64,000 nucleotides of DNA from Nitrospira sp. (GTDB taxonomy: Bacteria > Nitrospirota > Nitrospiria > Nitrospirales > Nitrospiraceae). The DNA is taken from positions 1-64,000 of the forward strand of contig JANDJK010000001.1 of the NCBI GenBank assembly GCA_024330925.1, in the 5' to 3' direction. The notes beneath the pieces were generated by a model. The model was not told the DNA's origin. It made no database searches and saw only the letters and a list, made by a program, of their open reading frames with translations. Made by a program: the position numbers and the translations under genes. Shown one piece after another: positions 23,469 to 33,194 of the stretch (the first letter of the stretch is position 1; each line of letters opens with the position of its first letter).

Positions 23469-23997
23469 TGTAATGGCAGCTGTCGTGACGTGCGATGTGC
23501 AGGCTGCTCACGGTAGTGGTGCAAAACCGTCCGGCGAGGCTGCAGCAGTGCCTACCACAATTACCTCCAACAAAATGACGGTGCATAATCGAGAAAACCA
23601 AGCCATTTTTGAAGGCAACGTCGTGTTAACCCGCGGCGCGCTCGTAGTCAATTCAGAAAAAATGATTGTGTTTTTCCATGGTCAGGCTGGAGACCCTAAG
23701 CACGGAGCGGCGGAGAAACGCTCCGAGGGGCTGCCGTCGCCGACGGGTCGCTCACTGGAACGGGTAGAAGCCATCGGCCATGTCACAATCAAGCAGGAAA
23801 ACGGCCATGCAACCTGCCAAAAAGCCGTCTATTTCAGCAACGAAGAGAAGATCATCATGACAGGCGACCCAGTGGCGTGGGAAAAAGGGACGCGGGTCAG
23901 TGGTCGTCAAATTACCATCTATTTGGCCGAGGAACGGAGCGTTGTCGAGGGCGGTTCGCACGTTCATATCGAAGAAGCCGCTCAGTTCAAACCATGA
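23437..23997 (+). CDS. lptA: LPS transport periplasmic protein LptA (OstA-like)
   Basis: Signal peptide plus TITSNKMTVHNRENQAIFEGNVVLTRGALVVNSEKMIV; start inferred (ORF opens 23422). Confidence 0.85.
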   Translation: MFVLRLFLFLSVMAAVVTCDVQAAHGSGAKPSGEAAAVPTTITSNKMTVHNRENQAIFEGNVVLTRGALVVNSEKMIVFFHGQAGDPKHGAAEKRSEGLPSPTGRSLERVEAIGHVTIKQENGHATCQKAVYFSNEEKIIMTGDPVAWEKGTRVSGRQITIYLAEERSVVEGGSHVHIEEAAQFKP

Positions 23998-24797
23998 CGC
24001 AAGCCATTTCAACGGTGCTGGAATCCGAGCCACCTATCGTTCAGCAGCCGATTCCCATACTTCAGGCAGTCGGTCTTAAAAAAAGTTTCCGTGGCCGCCA
24101 AGTGGTTAGAGGAGTCAGTGTCGAGGTACGAGCAGGAGAAGTGGTGGGACTCCTCGGGCCCAACGGCGCGGGCAAGACTACCATCTTCGATATGATCGTA
24201 GGTCTGTGTCAGCCTGAGGAGGGCGAAATCACGCTCAACGGAGAACGTATTACCGATTTGCCGATGCATAAGCGGGCTAGAAAGGGAGTCGGATATTTAC
24301 CCCAAGAATCATCGGTATTTCGCCGACTGTCCGTGGAACATAATGTCCTCGCGATTATTGAAATACTAGGGTATCCTCGTTTGGAACGCATGCAGCGAGT
24401 GAATGTGTTGCTCGAAGAACTCGATTTGTCGCATCTTCGGCACAGTATGGCTTATGCCCTTTCCGGAGGAGAGCGCCGACGGCTTGAAATTACAAGAGCG
24501 CTGGCTGCGACGCCGTCGTTCATGCTATTGGATGAACCCTTTGCGGGGATTGATCCCATTGCTGTAGGTGAGATCCAGCAGATCATCAAGCGGCTCAAGA
24601 GCAAAGGGATCGGCATCTTGATCACCGATCATAACGTACAAGAAACGTTATCGATCGTGGATCGGGCCTATATCATCAATGAAGGATTAATTTTGGAAGC
24701 AGGAGCTCCTGAGGAGATTGTGAAAAGCGAAATTGCCCGCGCAGTCTATTTGGGAGAGCGGTTCGCGATGGAACGGAGGGGAGATCAGTTGCCATGA
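23994..24797 (+). CDS. lptB: LPS export ABC transporter ATP-binding protein
   Basis: LLGPNGAGKTTIFDMIVGL, LSGGERRRLEITRAL, LLDEPFAGIDP; start codon overlaps lptA stop. Confidence 0.95.
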   Translation: MTQAISTVLESEPPIVQQPIPILQAVGLKKSFRGRQVVRGVSVEVRAGEVVGLLGPNGAGKTTIFDMIVGLCQPEEGEITLNGERITDLPMHKRARKGVGYLPQESSVFRRLSVEHNVLAIIEILGYPRLERMQRVNVLLEELDLSHLRHSMAYALSGGERRRLEITRALAATPSFMLLDEPFAGIDPIAVGEIQQIIKRLKSKGIGILITDHNVQETLSIVDRAYIINEGLILEAGAPEEIVKSEIARAVYLGERFAMERRGDQLP

Positions 24798-26299
24798 AAC
24801 TCCGTCTGGATTTGAAGCTGAGCCAAAAATTAATCATGACGCCGCAGTTGCAGCAGGCGATCAAGTTGCTGCAATTGTCGCGGCTGGAACTCCAACAGAG
24901 TTTGACTCAGCATCTCTTGGAAAATCCTTTGTTGGAGGAACTGTCAACTGAGGGGGATGACGGGGAATCGGCGGAAGAACAGCTTAATCGATCGGAATCG
25001 ATGGAGGGAGCAGACTATTCTCATGATGAACTAGAATTCTCAGATGAGCAGGATGTGCTGGAAGGGTTCTCCGTCTCAGGATGGGAGGACTATTACGGAA
25101 GTGATCGGCGCTCTGGCCGTTCTCGACTGGCTGCTTCCTCTTCAGACAACTTTCCTTCCTACGAACAGACTGTCGCAAAGGCGACGTCGCTGGAAGAACA
25201 TCTTCTCTGGCAGTTGTCATTGTCCGGGTTGTCGGAGCGGCAGAAACAGGTAGGACGGTTGATCATCGGCAATTTGGATGACGATGGCTATCTTCGTATG
25301 TCTATGGCTGAGGTGGTGGCCGGCACGGATTTTTCGGAAGAGGAGGCAGAAGCTGTTCTTCGCGAGATTCAAACATTCGATCCCACGGGAGTTGGAGCCA
25401 GAAATCTTTCCGAGTGTCTCTTGCTCCAACTGGGACATTTGGGTCGCAATCCAATGGGCTCGTTGGGTGCAAGACCGGGAGCCTTGCGGGGATCAGTTGT
25501 TGAGGCCATCATTCTGCATCACTTGAAGGATCTTGAGAAAAAACAATACGCGCGGATCGCCAAGGCGTTGAATGTGACACTGGATGAAGTCTTCCAGGCG
25601 ACCAAGATCATCGAAAACTTGGAGCCGAAACCTGGGCGGCCCTTTTCCAACACGCAAAACTATGTGATCGTTCCGGATGTCTTTGTCGTCAAGGATGAAG
25701 GAGAGTGGGTCGTTTTGCTCAATGATGAGGGGCTGCCCAGAATGAGAATTAATCCTTATTATAAGCAGCTGATGGGGTCGGGGCAGGATGGCAGCCAGGA
25801 AACCAAGGCATACATGGACGAAAAGTTGCGAGCTGCACAATGGGTCATTCGCAGCATTGAGCAGCGTAACAAGACCATTGTGAAAGTGGTATCGAGCATT
25901 GTGAAATTCCAGCAGGCGTTTTTTGAACATGGCATCCATTATCTGAAGCCCCTGGTGCTCAAGCAGGTTGCCGAAGATGTTGGCATGCATGAGTCCACTA
26001 TTAGCCGTGTGACGGCTAACAAGTATCTCTATTGCTCTCAAGGGATGTTGGAGTTGAAATTCTTCTTCAATGCCGGACTTCAACGAGCTGATCGACCGTC
26101 CGATATGCATTCGTCTGTGTCAGTTCGGCAGATGATCAAACAGATGGTGGCCGAGGAGGATGCGAAACGGCCATTGAAAGACGAAGAAATCGCTGCCAGG
26201 CTTCGTGCGCAACAGATCGTGATCGCCAGACGAACCGTCGCCAAGTACCGAGCCGAGGAAAACATCCCGTCTGCAAGCCAGCGCAAACGATTGTTCTGA
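24794..26299 (+). CDS. rpoN: RNA polymerase sigma-54 factor
   Basis: KLRLDLKLSQKLIMTPQLQQAIKLLQLSRLEL; RpoN box ARRTVAKYRAEENIPSASQRKRLF. Confidence 0.98.
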   Translation: MKLRLDLKLSQKLIMTPQLQQAIKLLQLSRLELQQSLTQHLLENPLLEELSTEGDDGESAEEQLNRSESMEGADYSHDELEFSDEQDVLEGFSVSGWEDYYGSDRRSGRSRLAASSSDNFPSYEQTVAKATSLEEHLLWQLSLSGLSERQKQVGRLIIGNLDDDGYLRMSMAEVVAGTDFSEEEAEAVLREIQTFDPTGVGARNLSECLLLQLGHLGRNPMGSLGARPGALRGSVVEAIILHHLKDLEKKQYARIAKALNVTLDEVFQATKIIENLEPKPGRPFSNTQNYVIVPDVFVVKDEGEWVVLLNDEGLPRMRINPYYKQLMGSGQDGSQETKAYMDEKLRAAQWVIRSIEQRNKTIVKVVSSIVKFQQAFFEHGIHYLKPLVLKQVAEDVGMHESTISRVTANKYLYCSQGMLELKFFFNAGLQRADRPSDMHSSVSVRQMIKQMVAEEDAKRPLKDEEIAARLRAQQIVIARRTVAKYRAEENIPSASQRKRLF

Positions 26300-26325
26300 G
26301 CAAAGAGAACTCTCGGGAGGAGAAC

Positions 26326-26658
26326 ATGAAGCTTCGAATTACAGGCAGACATCTCGAAATCACACCGGCGTTGCGAGAGTATGTAGAAATGCGGTTCAGG
26401 CGACTGGATCGCTATGATCTGAAGATGGAGTCGTTGCAAGTGGTGTTGGGCATTGAGAAGCTCAGGCATACTGCGGAGGTTGTGGGAACTGTCCACGGCA
26501 GGCCGCTTCAGGCAAAGACTTCGACCAAGGAGATGTATGCATCGATTGATGCATTGGTTGATCGGGTGGATGCTCAGTTAAGGAAGTGGAAAGGACGACT
26601 TGTCGACCACAAGGCCGAGAGGAAAGGTAATCTCCAGAGGCGAGGGAAAATTAGGTGA
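26326..26658 (+). CDS. hpf: Ribosome hibernation-promoting factor / sigma-54 modulation protein
   Basis: MKLRITGRHLEITPALREYVEMRFRRLDRY...KTSTKEMYASIDALVDRVDAQLRKWKGR; follows rpoN. Confidence 0.93.
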   Translation: MKLRITGRHLEITPALREYVEMRFRRLDRYDLKMESLQVVLGIEKLRHTAEVVGTVHGRPLQAKTSTKEMYASIDALVDRVDAQLRKWKGRLVDHKAERKGNLQRRGKIR

Positions 26659-26740
26659 CAAGGCATCAAGGACGATCTGAGCCTGGATCAGAGGCTGGCC
26701 GCGACGAAGGAGACGATCGTGCACCAGAAGGGACGATCAA

Positions 26741-27643
26741 GTGGCTGTGCCCATTGCATCGGTTGGTAGGGAAAATGTGGCAGAACTCAACGTCATCGTG
26801 ATCAGCGGCCTCTCGGGGTCGGGCAAGTCTCTCGCACTAAAATCGTTTGAGGATATTGGCTATTTTTGTGTTGATAACCTTCCGCCCGCGTTGTTACCCA
26901 CCTTTGTCGAGCTCTGTAGCCAGCAAAAGGAAGCGATTACCAATGTGGCATTGGGGATCGATATTCGCGAGCGGAGTTTCCTCGCTGACCTGATAGGTGT
27001 TCTTGAGCAAATTCGGAATCTTGGACATACCGTTCACCTGTTGTTTTTTGAAGCACGAGAAGAGGTGTTGGTGCGACGTTTTTCGGAGTCACGTCGCCCA
27101 CATCCGTTGCTGCCTCAGGTTCCCGTTCTAGAGGGAGTGCGATTCGAAAAGGAGCGGCTGGCGGAACTCCGCCGGTATGCGGACCGTGTGATCGATACCT
27201 CTGACCTAACGGTGCACGAACTGCGCAGTTTACTGACCAAGCAGTTCCGCTCGGGGTCGGATGGAAGCAGGCTGGCGATTTCTCTACTGACATTCGGATA
27301 CAAATTTGGCGTCCCGTACGACATCGATTTGCTATTTGACGTGCGGTTCCTGAAAAATCCCTACTTCGTGCCGGAGTTGAAGCCGTTGGCAGGGGATGAT
27401 CCACGAGTCAAGGCCTTTGTCTTAGCTGATCCTCATGCCCAAGTTCTCGTAGAACGCCTCGAGGAATTTCTCCGGTTTCTGATTCCCTGTTATGAACGGG
27501 AACCTCGCAGTTATCTCACTATTGCTATCGGGTGCACGGGGGGGCGACATCGCTCTGTCGCCATTGCCAGCCACCTTTATGAACGCCTTACCTTGATGGG
27601 ACACGAGATCACCCTCATACATCGGGACATTCACAAGTTGTAA
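26741..27643 (+). CDS. rapZ: RNase adapter protein RapZ (nucleotide-binding)
   Basis: VIVISGLSGSGKSLALKSFEDIGYFCVDNLPPALLPTF...RFLKNPYFVPELKPLAGDDPRV...IGCTGGRHRSVAIASHL. Confidence 0.96.
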   Translation: MAVPIASVGRENVAELNVIVISGLSGSGKSLALKSFEDIGYFCVDNLPPALLPTFVELCSQQKEAITNVALGIDIRERSFLADLIGVLEQIRNLGHTVHLLFFEAREEVLVRRFSESRRPHPLLPQVPVLEGVRFEKERLAELRRYADRVIDTSDLTVHELRSLLTKQFRSGSDGSRLAISLLTFGYKFGVPYDIDLLFDVRFLKNPYFVPELKPLAGDDPRVKAFVLADPHAQVLVERLEEFLRFLIPCYEREPRSYLTIAIGCTGGRHRSVAIASHLYERLTLMGHEITLIHRDIHKL

Positions 27644-27710
27644 CCGGTTTGGCGGTCACTTTTTACGCTGTCATCCCTCCCTCCATTTCATTCTCATTTC
27701 TTTGCATTTC

Positions 27711-27738
27711 TTGACAGGCAAGAGGGTGAGTCTATACT
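27711..27738 (+). promoter_or_regulatory. Near-consensus sigma70-type promoter upstream of the pil locus
   Basis: TTGACA-16nt-TATACT. Confidence 0.65.
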
Positions 27739-27764
27739 TCCCACTGTGAGAAGGAGACACAAGA

Positions 27765-27842
27765 ATGACCAAGGGTTGTCGTCTGCGGGACAAGGCGTCA
27801 CGTCTACGGCGCGGCGTCCAAATGATGTGGTTCGGTCAATAG
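27765..27842 (+). CDS. Candidate 25-aa leader/small ORF
   Basis: AAGGAG at 27751-27756, 8 nt before ATG; MTKGCRLRDKASRLRRGVQMMWFGQ*; downstream of candidate promoter. Confidence 0.35.
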   Translation: MTKGCRLRDKASRLRRGVQMMWFGQ

Positions 27843-27987
27843 AAGAGAGTCTTGCTGTGTTCTTGTGAAGAAACTTGGATAGGCAGATCGATCATTTGGC
27901 AAGCACCCGGCAACGGAGACGGCCCGCTTGCTTGAGGCACCTAATAAAAGCGGGATGAAGGTGGAATAACGAGAGGAGCGATATACA

Positions 27988-29133
27988 GTGGCAATGGCGC
28001 CGATATCGTTCGCATGGCCTGGGATTTTCAAGGGTGATTCCTTTAAACGGCTGTTGGAGACGGATCTTATCTCGATGTTGACTCCCCGCCGTCAATTGGT
28101 GGGGCTAGATATCGGATCGAGCGCCATCAAACTGGTTCAGTTAAAGCACAGCAAGGGACGCTACAGTCTACAGAAATTTGGTGTCAAGCCTCTTGATCCG
28201 GAAGTGATCGTGGATGGGGCGGTGATGGATGAAGAGCGCGTCGTGTCTTCCCTCCGCGAGCTCGTGGAGGAGACCGGCGTGAAAAATAAACAGGTTGCCA
28301 TTTCCATCTCCGGGCATGCCGTTATTGTTAAAAAGATTGTGCTGCCTCCGATGTCGGAAGAGGAATTGCCGGATCAGGTGAAGTTGGCGGCCGAGCAATA
28401 TATTCCGTTCGACATTAATGAGGTCAATCTTGACTTTCATGTGGTGCCACCGGCTTCACCGGAAGAGACACAGGCGGAGATGACGATTATTCTGGTGGCG
28501 GCCAAGAAAGACAGAATCAACGAATTGACAGAATTGGTCAAGGCTGCCGGTCTTGTTCCGATGGTGATGGATGTTGATGCGTTTGCGATCGAGAACATGC
28601 ATACTGTCAGCTATCCCATGGGACAGGATGAGGTGACCGCACTCGTCAACATCGGGGCTAGTGTGATGAACGTGAATATCGTCTGCCGAGGAGCCTCTCT
28701 CTTTACTCGAGACATCCCGTTGGGAGGAAATCGATATACGGAGGCAATTCAACGCGAAATGGGGGTCTCGTACGAAGAGGCGGAAGAAATCAAAAAAAGC
28801 GGAGGGGAGAACGAATCCTGGATTGCTCCCCTCGGTCACGTCATGGACGAAATCAATGCGGAGGTGGCTGCGGAGTTGGCAAGGACGGTGGACTATTTTC
28901 GGGCGTCGGTCACCGGTATTGAGCTTGATCGAGTGCTGCTATGCGGAGGAGTAGCGAAAACCAAGGGCTTAGTTCAGCATTTGCAGGATCGACTGCAGGT
29001 GCCCGTGGAAATAGCCGATCCGTTCGGGGAAATCGATCTCACCAGATGTGAGATCGACCCCAGCGTGCTGGCCGAATATGGGCCATCAGCGGCGGTCGGT
29101 GTGGGATTGGCGTTACGCACGACAGGTGACTGA
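27988..29133 (+). CDS. pilM: Type IV pilus assembly protein PilM
   Basis: LVGLDIGSSAIKLVQLK..., ATPase fold; start may instead be ATG 28075. Confidence 0.94.
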   Translation: MAMAPISFAWPGIFKGDSFKRLLETDLISMLTPRRQLVGLDIGSSAIKLVQLKHSKGRYSLQKFGVKPLDPEVIVDGAVMDEERVVSSLRELVEETGVKNKQVAISISGHAVIVKKIVLPPMSEEELPDQVKLAAEQYIPFDINEVNLDFHVVPPASPEETQAEMTIILVAAKKDRINELTELVKAAGLVPMVMDVDAFAIENMHTVSYPMGQDEVTALVNIGASVMNVNIVCRGASLFTRDIPLGGNRYTEAIQREMGVSYEEAEEIKKSGGENESWIAPLGHVMDEINAEVAAELARTVDYFRASVTGIELDRVLLCGGVAKTKGLVQHLQDRLQVPVEIADPFGEIDLTRCEIDPSVLAEYGPSAAVGVGLALRTTGD

Positions 29134-29687
29134 TGATTACAATCAATCTGTTGGCTTCCGGGCCACGACGATTCAAAGCCAAACCCAAGTACGATATTCG
29201 GGCCCAGATCCTGCTAAGTGTGGGAGTCGTGCTTATCGCACTCGCTGGATGCTGGTGGTACGCCACGGCGTTGGAGCGGGAAATCGAGGCCTTGACGGAG
29301 GAAAAGCAGAACAAGGAGAAGCAAGTTGCCCAATTAAAGGAACAGGTCAAGCAAGTTCAAGACTTTGAGCAGAAAAAGAAATTGCTTGAGGAGAAAAACC
29401 GGGTGATTGATCAACTTGAGCAAACCAGAGGTGGGCCTGTCAAAGTGCTTGACTATGTGAGCCGGAGCGTCGACCCGTTGAACATTTGGCTCACCAGGTT
29501 GGGAATCTCAACCGATACGGTCGAGCTGGAGGGCAAGGCCCTGACCAATGACGATGTTGTAGCGTTTGCCAACAACCTCAAGGGAACAGATTATTTCACC
29601 GCGATCACTCTTCAGGAAAGCAAAGCAGCAACCGAAAATAAAGTCAACCTGTATCAGTTTCGGTTGACCGTTCGCCTGAAAGGATAA
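29133..29687 (+). CDS. pilN: Type IV pilus assembly protein PilN
   Basis: MITINLLASGPRRFKAKPK, TM helix then coiled coil; order pilMNOPQ. Confidence 0.9.
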   Translation: MITINLLASGPRRFKAKPKYDIRAQILLSVGVVLIALAGCWWYATALEREIEALTEEKQNKEKQVAQLKEQVKQVQDFEQKKKLLEEKNRVIDQLEQTRGGPVKVLDYVSRSVDPLNIWLTRLGISTDTVELEGKALTNDDVVAFANNLKGTDYFTAITLQESKAATENKVNLYQFRLTVRLKG

Positions 29688-29694
29688 AGTCGTC

Positions 29695-30342
29695 ATGGAA
29701 TCGCTGACGATGAGTTTCGGCTCACTGCGCAATGTGCCGGTCGCCCAGAAAGCGGCGTTGTTGTTTCTCGTTGTCGGCGGCATTATTGCGGGCTTTTATT
29801 TCTATGTGGCTGAGCCCAAGTCGGAGAGTATTGCTGCGTTGGAGGCTGAAAACGGGCGGTTGGACACCGAAATTCAGACACTCATGATTAAGGTCAAGCA
29901 CCTCGATGAGCTGATTGCGGCGAGCAAACAACTAGAGATTGAGTTGGACAAGAAAAAAGAGCGGCTCCCTCCAGCGGAGGAAGCCATTATGCTGCTCAAA
30001 CAGGTATCGGATCTTGCTGTCCGATTGGGGCTTGAGATCAAACTTTGGAAACCGGGAGCCCCGTCGGAAGATGCGTCAAAACTGTTTGTTAAGCTGCCGG
30101 TCAGTGTCGAAGTAACCGGGGGCTATCATACAGCCGCCCTGTTTTTTGATCGGATCAACAAGTTGCCCCGAATCGTGACAGTGGCAGGATTAAAAATAGG
30201 CTCTCCCAAGGTTGAAGTGGGACGAGTTATGACGCAGACGAGTTTTGAACTCATCGCGTATGCGGCTCCGCAGGAAAAGCCGCTCGTAGCAGCCGCTGCT
30301 CCCGTGGCCAAAGAGGGACCGTCGATTCAAACACATCGATAA
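29695..30342 (+). CDS. pilO: Type IV pilus assembly protein PilO
   Basis: TM helix, coiled coil and ferredoxin-like region (FVKLPVSVEVTGGYHTAALFFDRINKLPRIVTVAGLKIG). Confidence 0.9.
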   Translation: MESLTMSFGSLRNVPVAQKAALLFLVVGGIIAGFYFYVAEPKSESIAALEAENGRLDTEIQTLMIKVKHLDELIAASKQLEIELDKKKERLPPAEEAIMLLKQVSDLAVRLGLEIKLWKPGAPSEDASKLFVKLPVSVEVTGGYHTAALFFDRINKLPRIVTVAGLKIGSPKVEVGRVMTQTSFELIAYAAPQEKPLVAAAAPVAKEGPSIQTHR

Positions 30343-30361
30343 GATCCGTGGGGAGTGAGAC

Positions 30362-30985
30362 ATGCAAAGGCTGAACAGGGTAGAGCAGCAGGAACGATGG
30401 CATGTCATTCCCCTCGTGCAATCGATTCTCGTAGCTGCGGCGGTGGTCATGTGGGCTAGGCCCCTGTATGCGGACATTGACCAGTCTCTCGTTGTGCATA
30501 GGGAGGCGATGAGGGCTGAGTCCATTCCGCACAGTCATAAGACGGCCCCAATCCGGCAGGAGTTGGAAACGCTCGAAGAGACGAAGGAGGACGATCAGGT
30601 ACCTCTGCCATCTTTCCTTGAAGAAGGGGGGCAGGCTATCGGCTATGATCCGGCTGGTCGGCGTGATCCTTTTATGCCGGTCATTCAAGATGTGCAATCG
30701 GAAAAAGTTGATGAAAACCTTCCTCCGTTACAGCGAGTGTCGTTGACCGAACTGAGTCTCATTGCCATTGTGTGGGGGGCACATGGCTATGTGGCGATGG
30801 TGCAGACTCCCGATGGACATGGATACACGATCAAGCGGGGGACTCGCATCGGCCAAAACAACGGTGTGGTCAGCGCGATTACGGAACGAGGAATCATTGT
30901 TCAAGAGCGGATGACCGATGTATATGGCAGAAAGCAAGAGCGGGAAATTGTAAAGCTGCTTCATCCGAAAGAAGGACTCGAATGA
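30362..30985 (+). CDS. pilP: Type IV pilus assembly protein PilP
   Basis: GYDPAGRRDPFMPV...LQRVSLTELSLIAIVWGAHGYVAMVQTPDGHGYTIKRGTRIGQNNGVVSAITERGIIVQE. Confidence 0.9.
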   Translation: MQRLNRVEQQERWHVIPLVQSILVAAAVVMWARPLYADIDQSLVVHREAMRAESIPHSHKTAPIRQELETLEETKEDDQVPLPSFLEEGGQAIGYDPAGRRDPFMPVIQDVQSEKVDENLPPLQRVSLTELSLIAIVWGAHGYVAMVQTPDGHGYTIKRGTRIGQNNGVVSAITERGIIVQERMTDVYGRKQEREIVKLLHPKEGLE

Positions 30986-33027
30986 AACGATTAGTCGTCA
31001 GCGCGTGTGCGCAAAATTCTACGAGACGGTTGGGCCTCATGGGAGGCATGGGACTCTGGATTCTGATTGTTATGCAGCCCGGGGCGGCGGTTTCATGGGG
31101 AGAGTCTCTGGAGCAAGGACCACAAGTAAACGGTCGCGCAACGCCGCAGCAAAAAGTCTCGCCTTACCCTGTCGTCTTCGCCTCTGCTGTCACCGATATT
31201 CAGATCCATCCTGATGGCGAGCAGGTCCGTGTCACCGTTTGGGGCGACGGTCCGCTCTATCCTGACGCCCGGCAACTTGACGAGGCGCGGTTGATAGTTG
31301 ATCTGCCCGGTACTATTCCGGCGGTGGGGAAATGGGTAGTGCCCAGCGACCATCCACTTCTGAAACGAATCAGACTTGGGCAGCATGCCGATAAAGTCCG
31401 ATTGGTGTTTGATGTGCTCGATCATCCGATCTTTACGCTCGCTAGAGAGGACACCAATTTTTCTGTCACGCTCAGACCCCGAGAGTCTTGGTCGTTGGAT
31501 CAAGGAAGCCGCCGCTCATGGGAGGGAAAAGATGATCAAGGTGTCCGTCCTCGTGTTCCCTTTCGACAAGAGGAGAAACACCTGAGTCAGAACGTCCATG
31601 CGATGGTCGAGGGGATGCGAGAGCACGGGGCCATCGCTCCACTTGCCAAGAGAGTGGGGCGGTTTCCGGTGTGGACCGTTCAAATGGCATCCGATGGCAA
31701 TGCAACGGAGAAAGAAGGACGGCTGGGTGACGTGGAGGTGGGGGGCACTCGCTATGTGGGCCGTCGTATCTCCATGGATTTTCAGCAGGCAGAGATTACG
31801 AATATTCTCAGGTTGATTGCCGAGGTCAGTGGCTTCAATATCGTGGTGGGCGAAGGGGTCAAGGGGAAGGTCACGATGAAGTTGGTGGGAGTCCCATGGG
31901 ACCAAGCCCTAGACATGCTCTTGAAAATGAATGGTCTGGGGATGATTCGGCAAGGAACGATCGTGTGGGTCGATACGTTGGCCAATCTCTCCAAGCAACA
32001 GGAAGAAGAGGCGCGATCCAAAGAATCCAAGACCAAAGCTGAGGATTTGGTCGAACGCTTGTTCTATTTGAGAAATGTGCCCGCTCAAGAGATGATGACC
32101 GCGCTACGTCCAGTGCTGAGCTCACGAGGGATGATTCAATTCAATCAAACGACGAATGCGTTGGTCGTCAAAGACACTGCAACGAAACTCCAAGCGTTAG
32201 AACGACTGATCAATGGACTGGATCAAGAAGTACCGCAAGTACAGATCGAAGCCCGCATCGTGCAGGCTGACACGGTCTATGCGCGAGGCATGGGAATTCA
32301 ATGGGGCATTAAGGATTCGCAGTTTACTCCAAGCCATTACCACCTTGTAGGCAATGTCACCGGATCGTTTGCCTCTGCTGCCGGAACGGCGTCGAGTGCC
32401 TCAACGACGGGGATTACGCCGGATTTTCTGGTCAATCTGCCTGCTCAGGTTGGGGGGCTACCTGCTGTTCCGACAATCGGGTGGACATTTGGCAGGTTGG
32501 CAGACGGATTTGCATTGGATATGCGATTGTCCGCCGGTGAATTGTTAGGGTTGACCAAGGTCATCGCGGCGCCCAAGATCACGACCATGGATAGGCGGGA
32601 AGCCAAGATCTCGCAAGGAGAATCAATTCCCTTTCAGACGACATCGTTACAGGGAACCCAAACGACGTTTGTGGACGCAAATTTGGAACTCAATGTCACG
32701 CCGACGATCATTTCTCGTGATCCCAATGAGCCTGCCAAACGGATTCAATTGCGGGTCCGGGCAACGCGGAATGCTGTTGGGGCGCGAAGCAATCCGGCTG
32801 GTCCTAGCATTGATCGCCGGGAGGCTACGACGCAAGTCAACGTGCGTGACGGGGAAACCATGGTCATCGGTGGCGTGTTTGTCGATGTCCAAGGTAACAA
32901 CATTCAGGGCGTTCCCTATCTGTCTCGCTTCCCCGTTCTCGGCTGGTTGTTCAAAAACAAGTCCGAGTCGGTATCCAAACAAGAACTGCTCATTTTCCTG
33001 ACGCCAACGATAGTGAAAACTTCGTGA
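30982..33027 (+). CDS. pilQ: Type IV pilus secretin PilQ
   Basis: AMIN-like N-terminus, ISMDFQQAEITNILRLIAEVSGFNIVV, secretin VIAAPKITTMDRREAKISQGESIPFQT and ETMVIGGVFVD. Confidence 0.95.
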   Translation: MKRLVVSACAQNSTRRLGLMGGMGLWILIVMQPGAAVSWGESLEQGPQVNGRATPQQKVSPYPVVFASAVTDIQIHPDGEQVRVTVWGDGPLYPDARQLDEARLIVDLPGTIPAVGKWVVPSDHPLLKRIRLGQHADKVRLVFDVLDHPIFTLAREDTNFSVTLRPRESWSLDQGSRRSWEGKDDQGVRPRVPFRQEEKHLSQNVHAMVEGMREHGAIAPLAKRVGRFPVWTVQMASDGNATEKEGRLGDVEVGGTRYVGRRISMDFQQAEITNILRLIAEVSGFNIVVGEGVKGKVTMKLVGVPWDQALDMLLKMNGLGMIRQGTIVWVDTLANLSKQQEEEARSKESKTKAEDLVERLFYLRNVPAQEMMTALRPVLSSRGMIQFNQTTNALVVKDTATKLQALERLINGLDQEVPQVQIEARIVQADTVYARGMGIQWGIKDSQFTPSHYHLVGNVTGSFASAAGTASSASTTGITPDFLVNLPAQVGGLPAVPTIGWTFGRLADGFALDMRLSAGELLGLTKVIAAPKITTMDRREAKISQGESIPFQTTSLQGTQTTFVDANLELNVTPTIISRDPNEPAKRIQLRVRATRNAVGARSNPAGPSIDRREATTQVNVRDGETMVIGGVFVDVQGNNIQGVPYLSRFPVLGWLFKNKSESVSKQELLIFLTPTIVKTS

Positions 33028-33194
33028 CCTCCTCTGCTTGCATGAATGGAAAAGTAGGGGAGATGGGAACATACGTGCTTCCTACCCTGTTCATCTTTTC
33101 TTGTCGCACTATCCTGTGTTACGATCTCCCGCTGTTTCCTGGACATGCGGTTGTGAACAACGTCTCCGTGACAAGTGGGGGAAAAGAGACGGCG

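Noticed and set aside
27850-27987. c-di-GMP riboswitch in the pilM leader
   Set aside because: Conserved GEMM core sequence not recognisable by eye.
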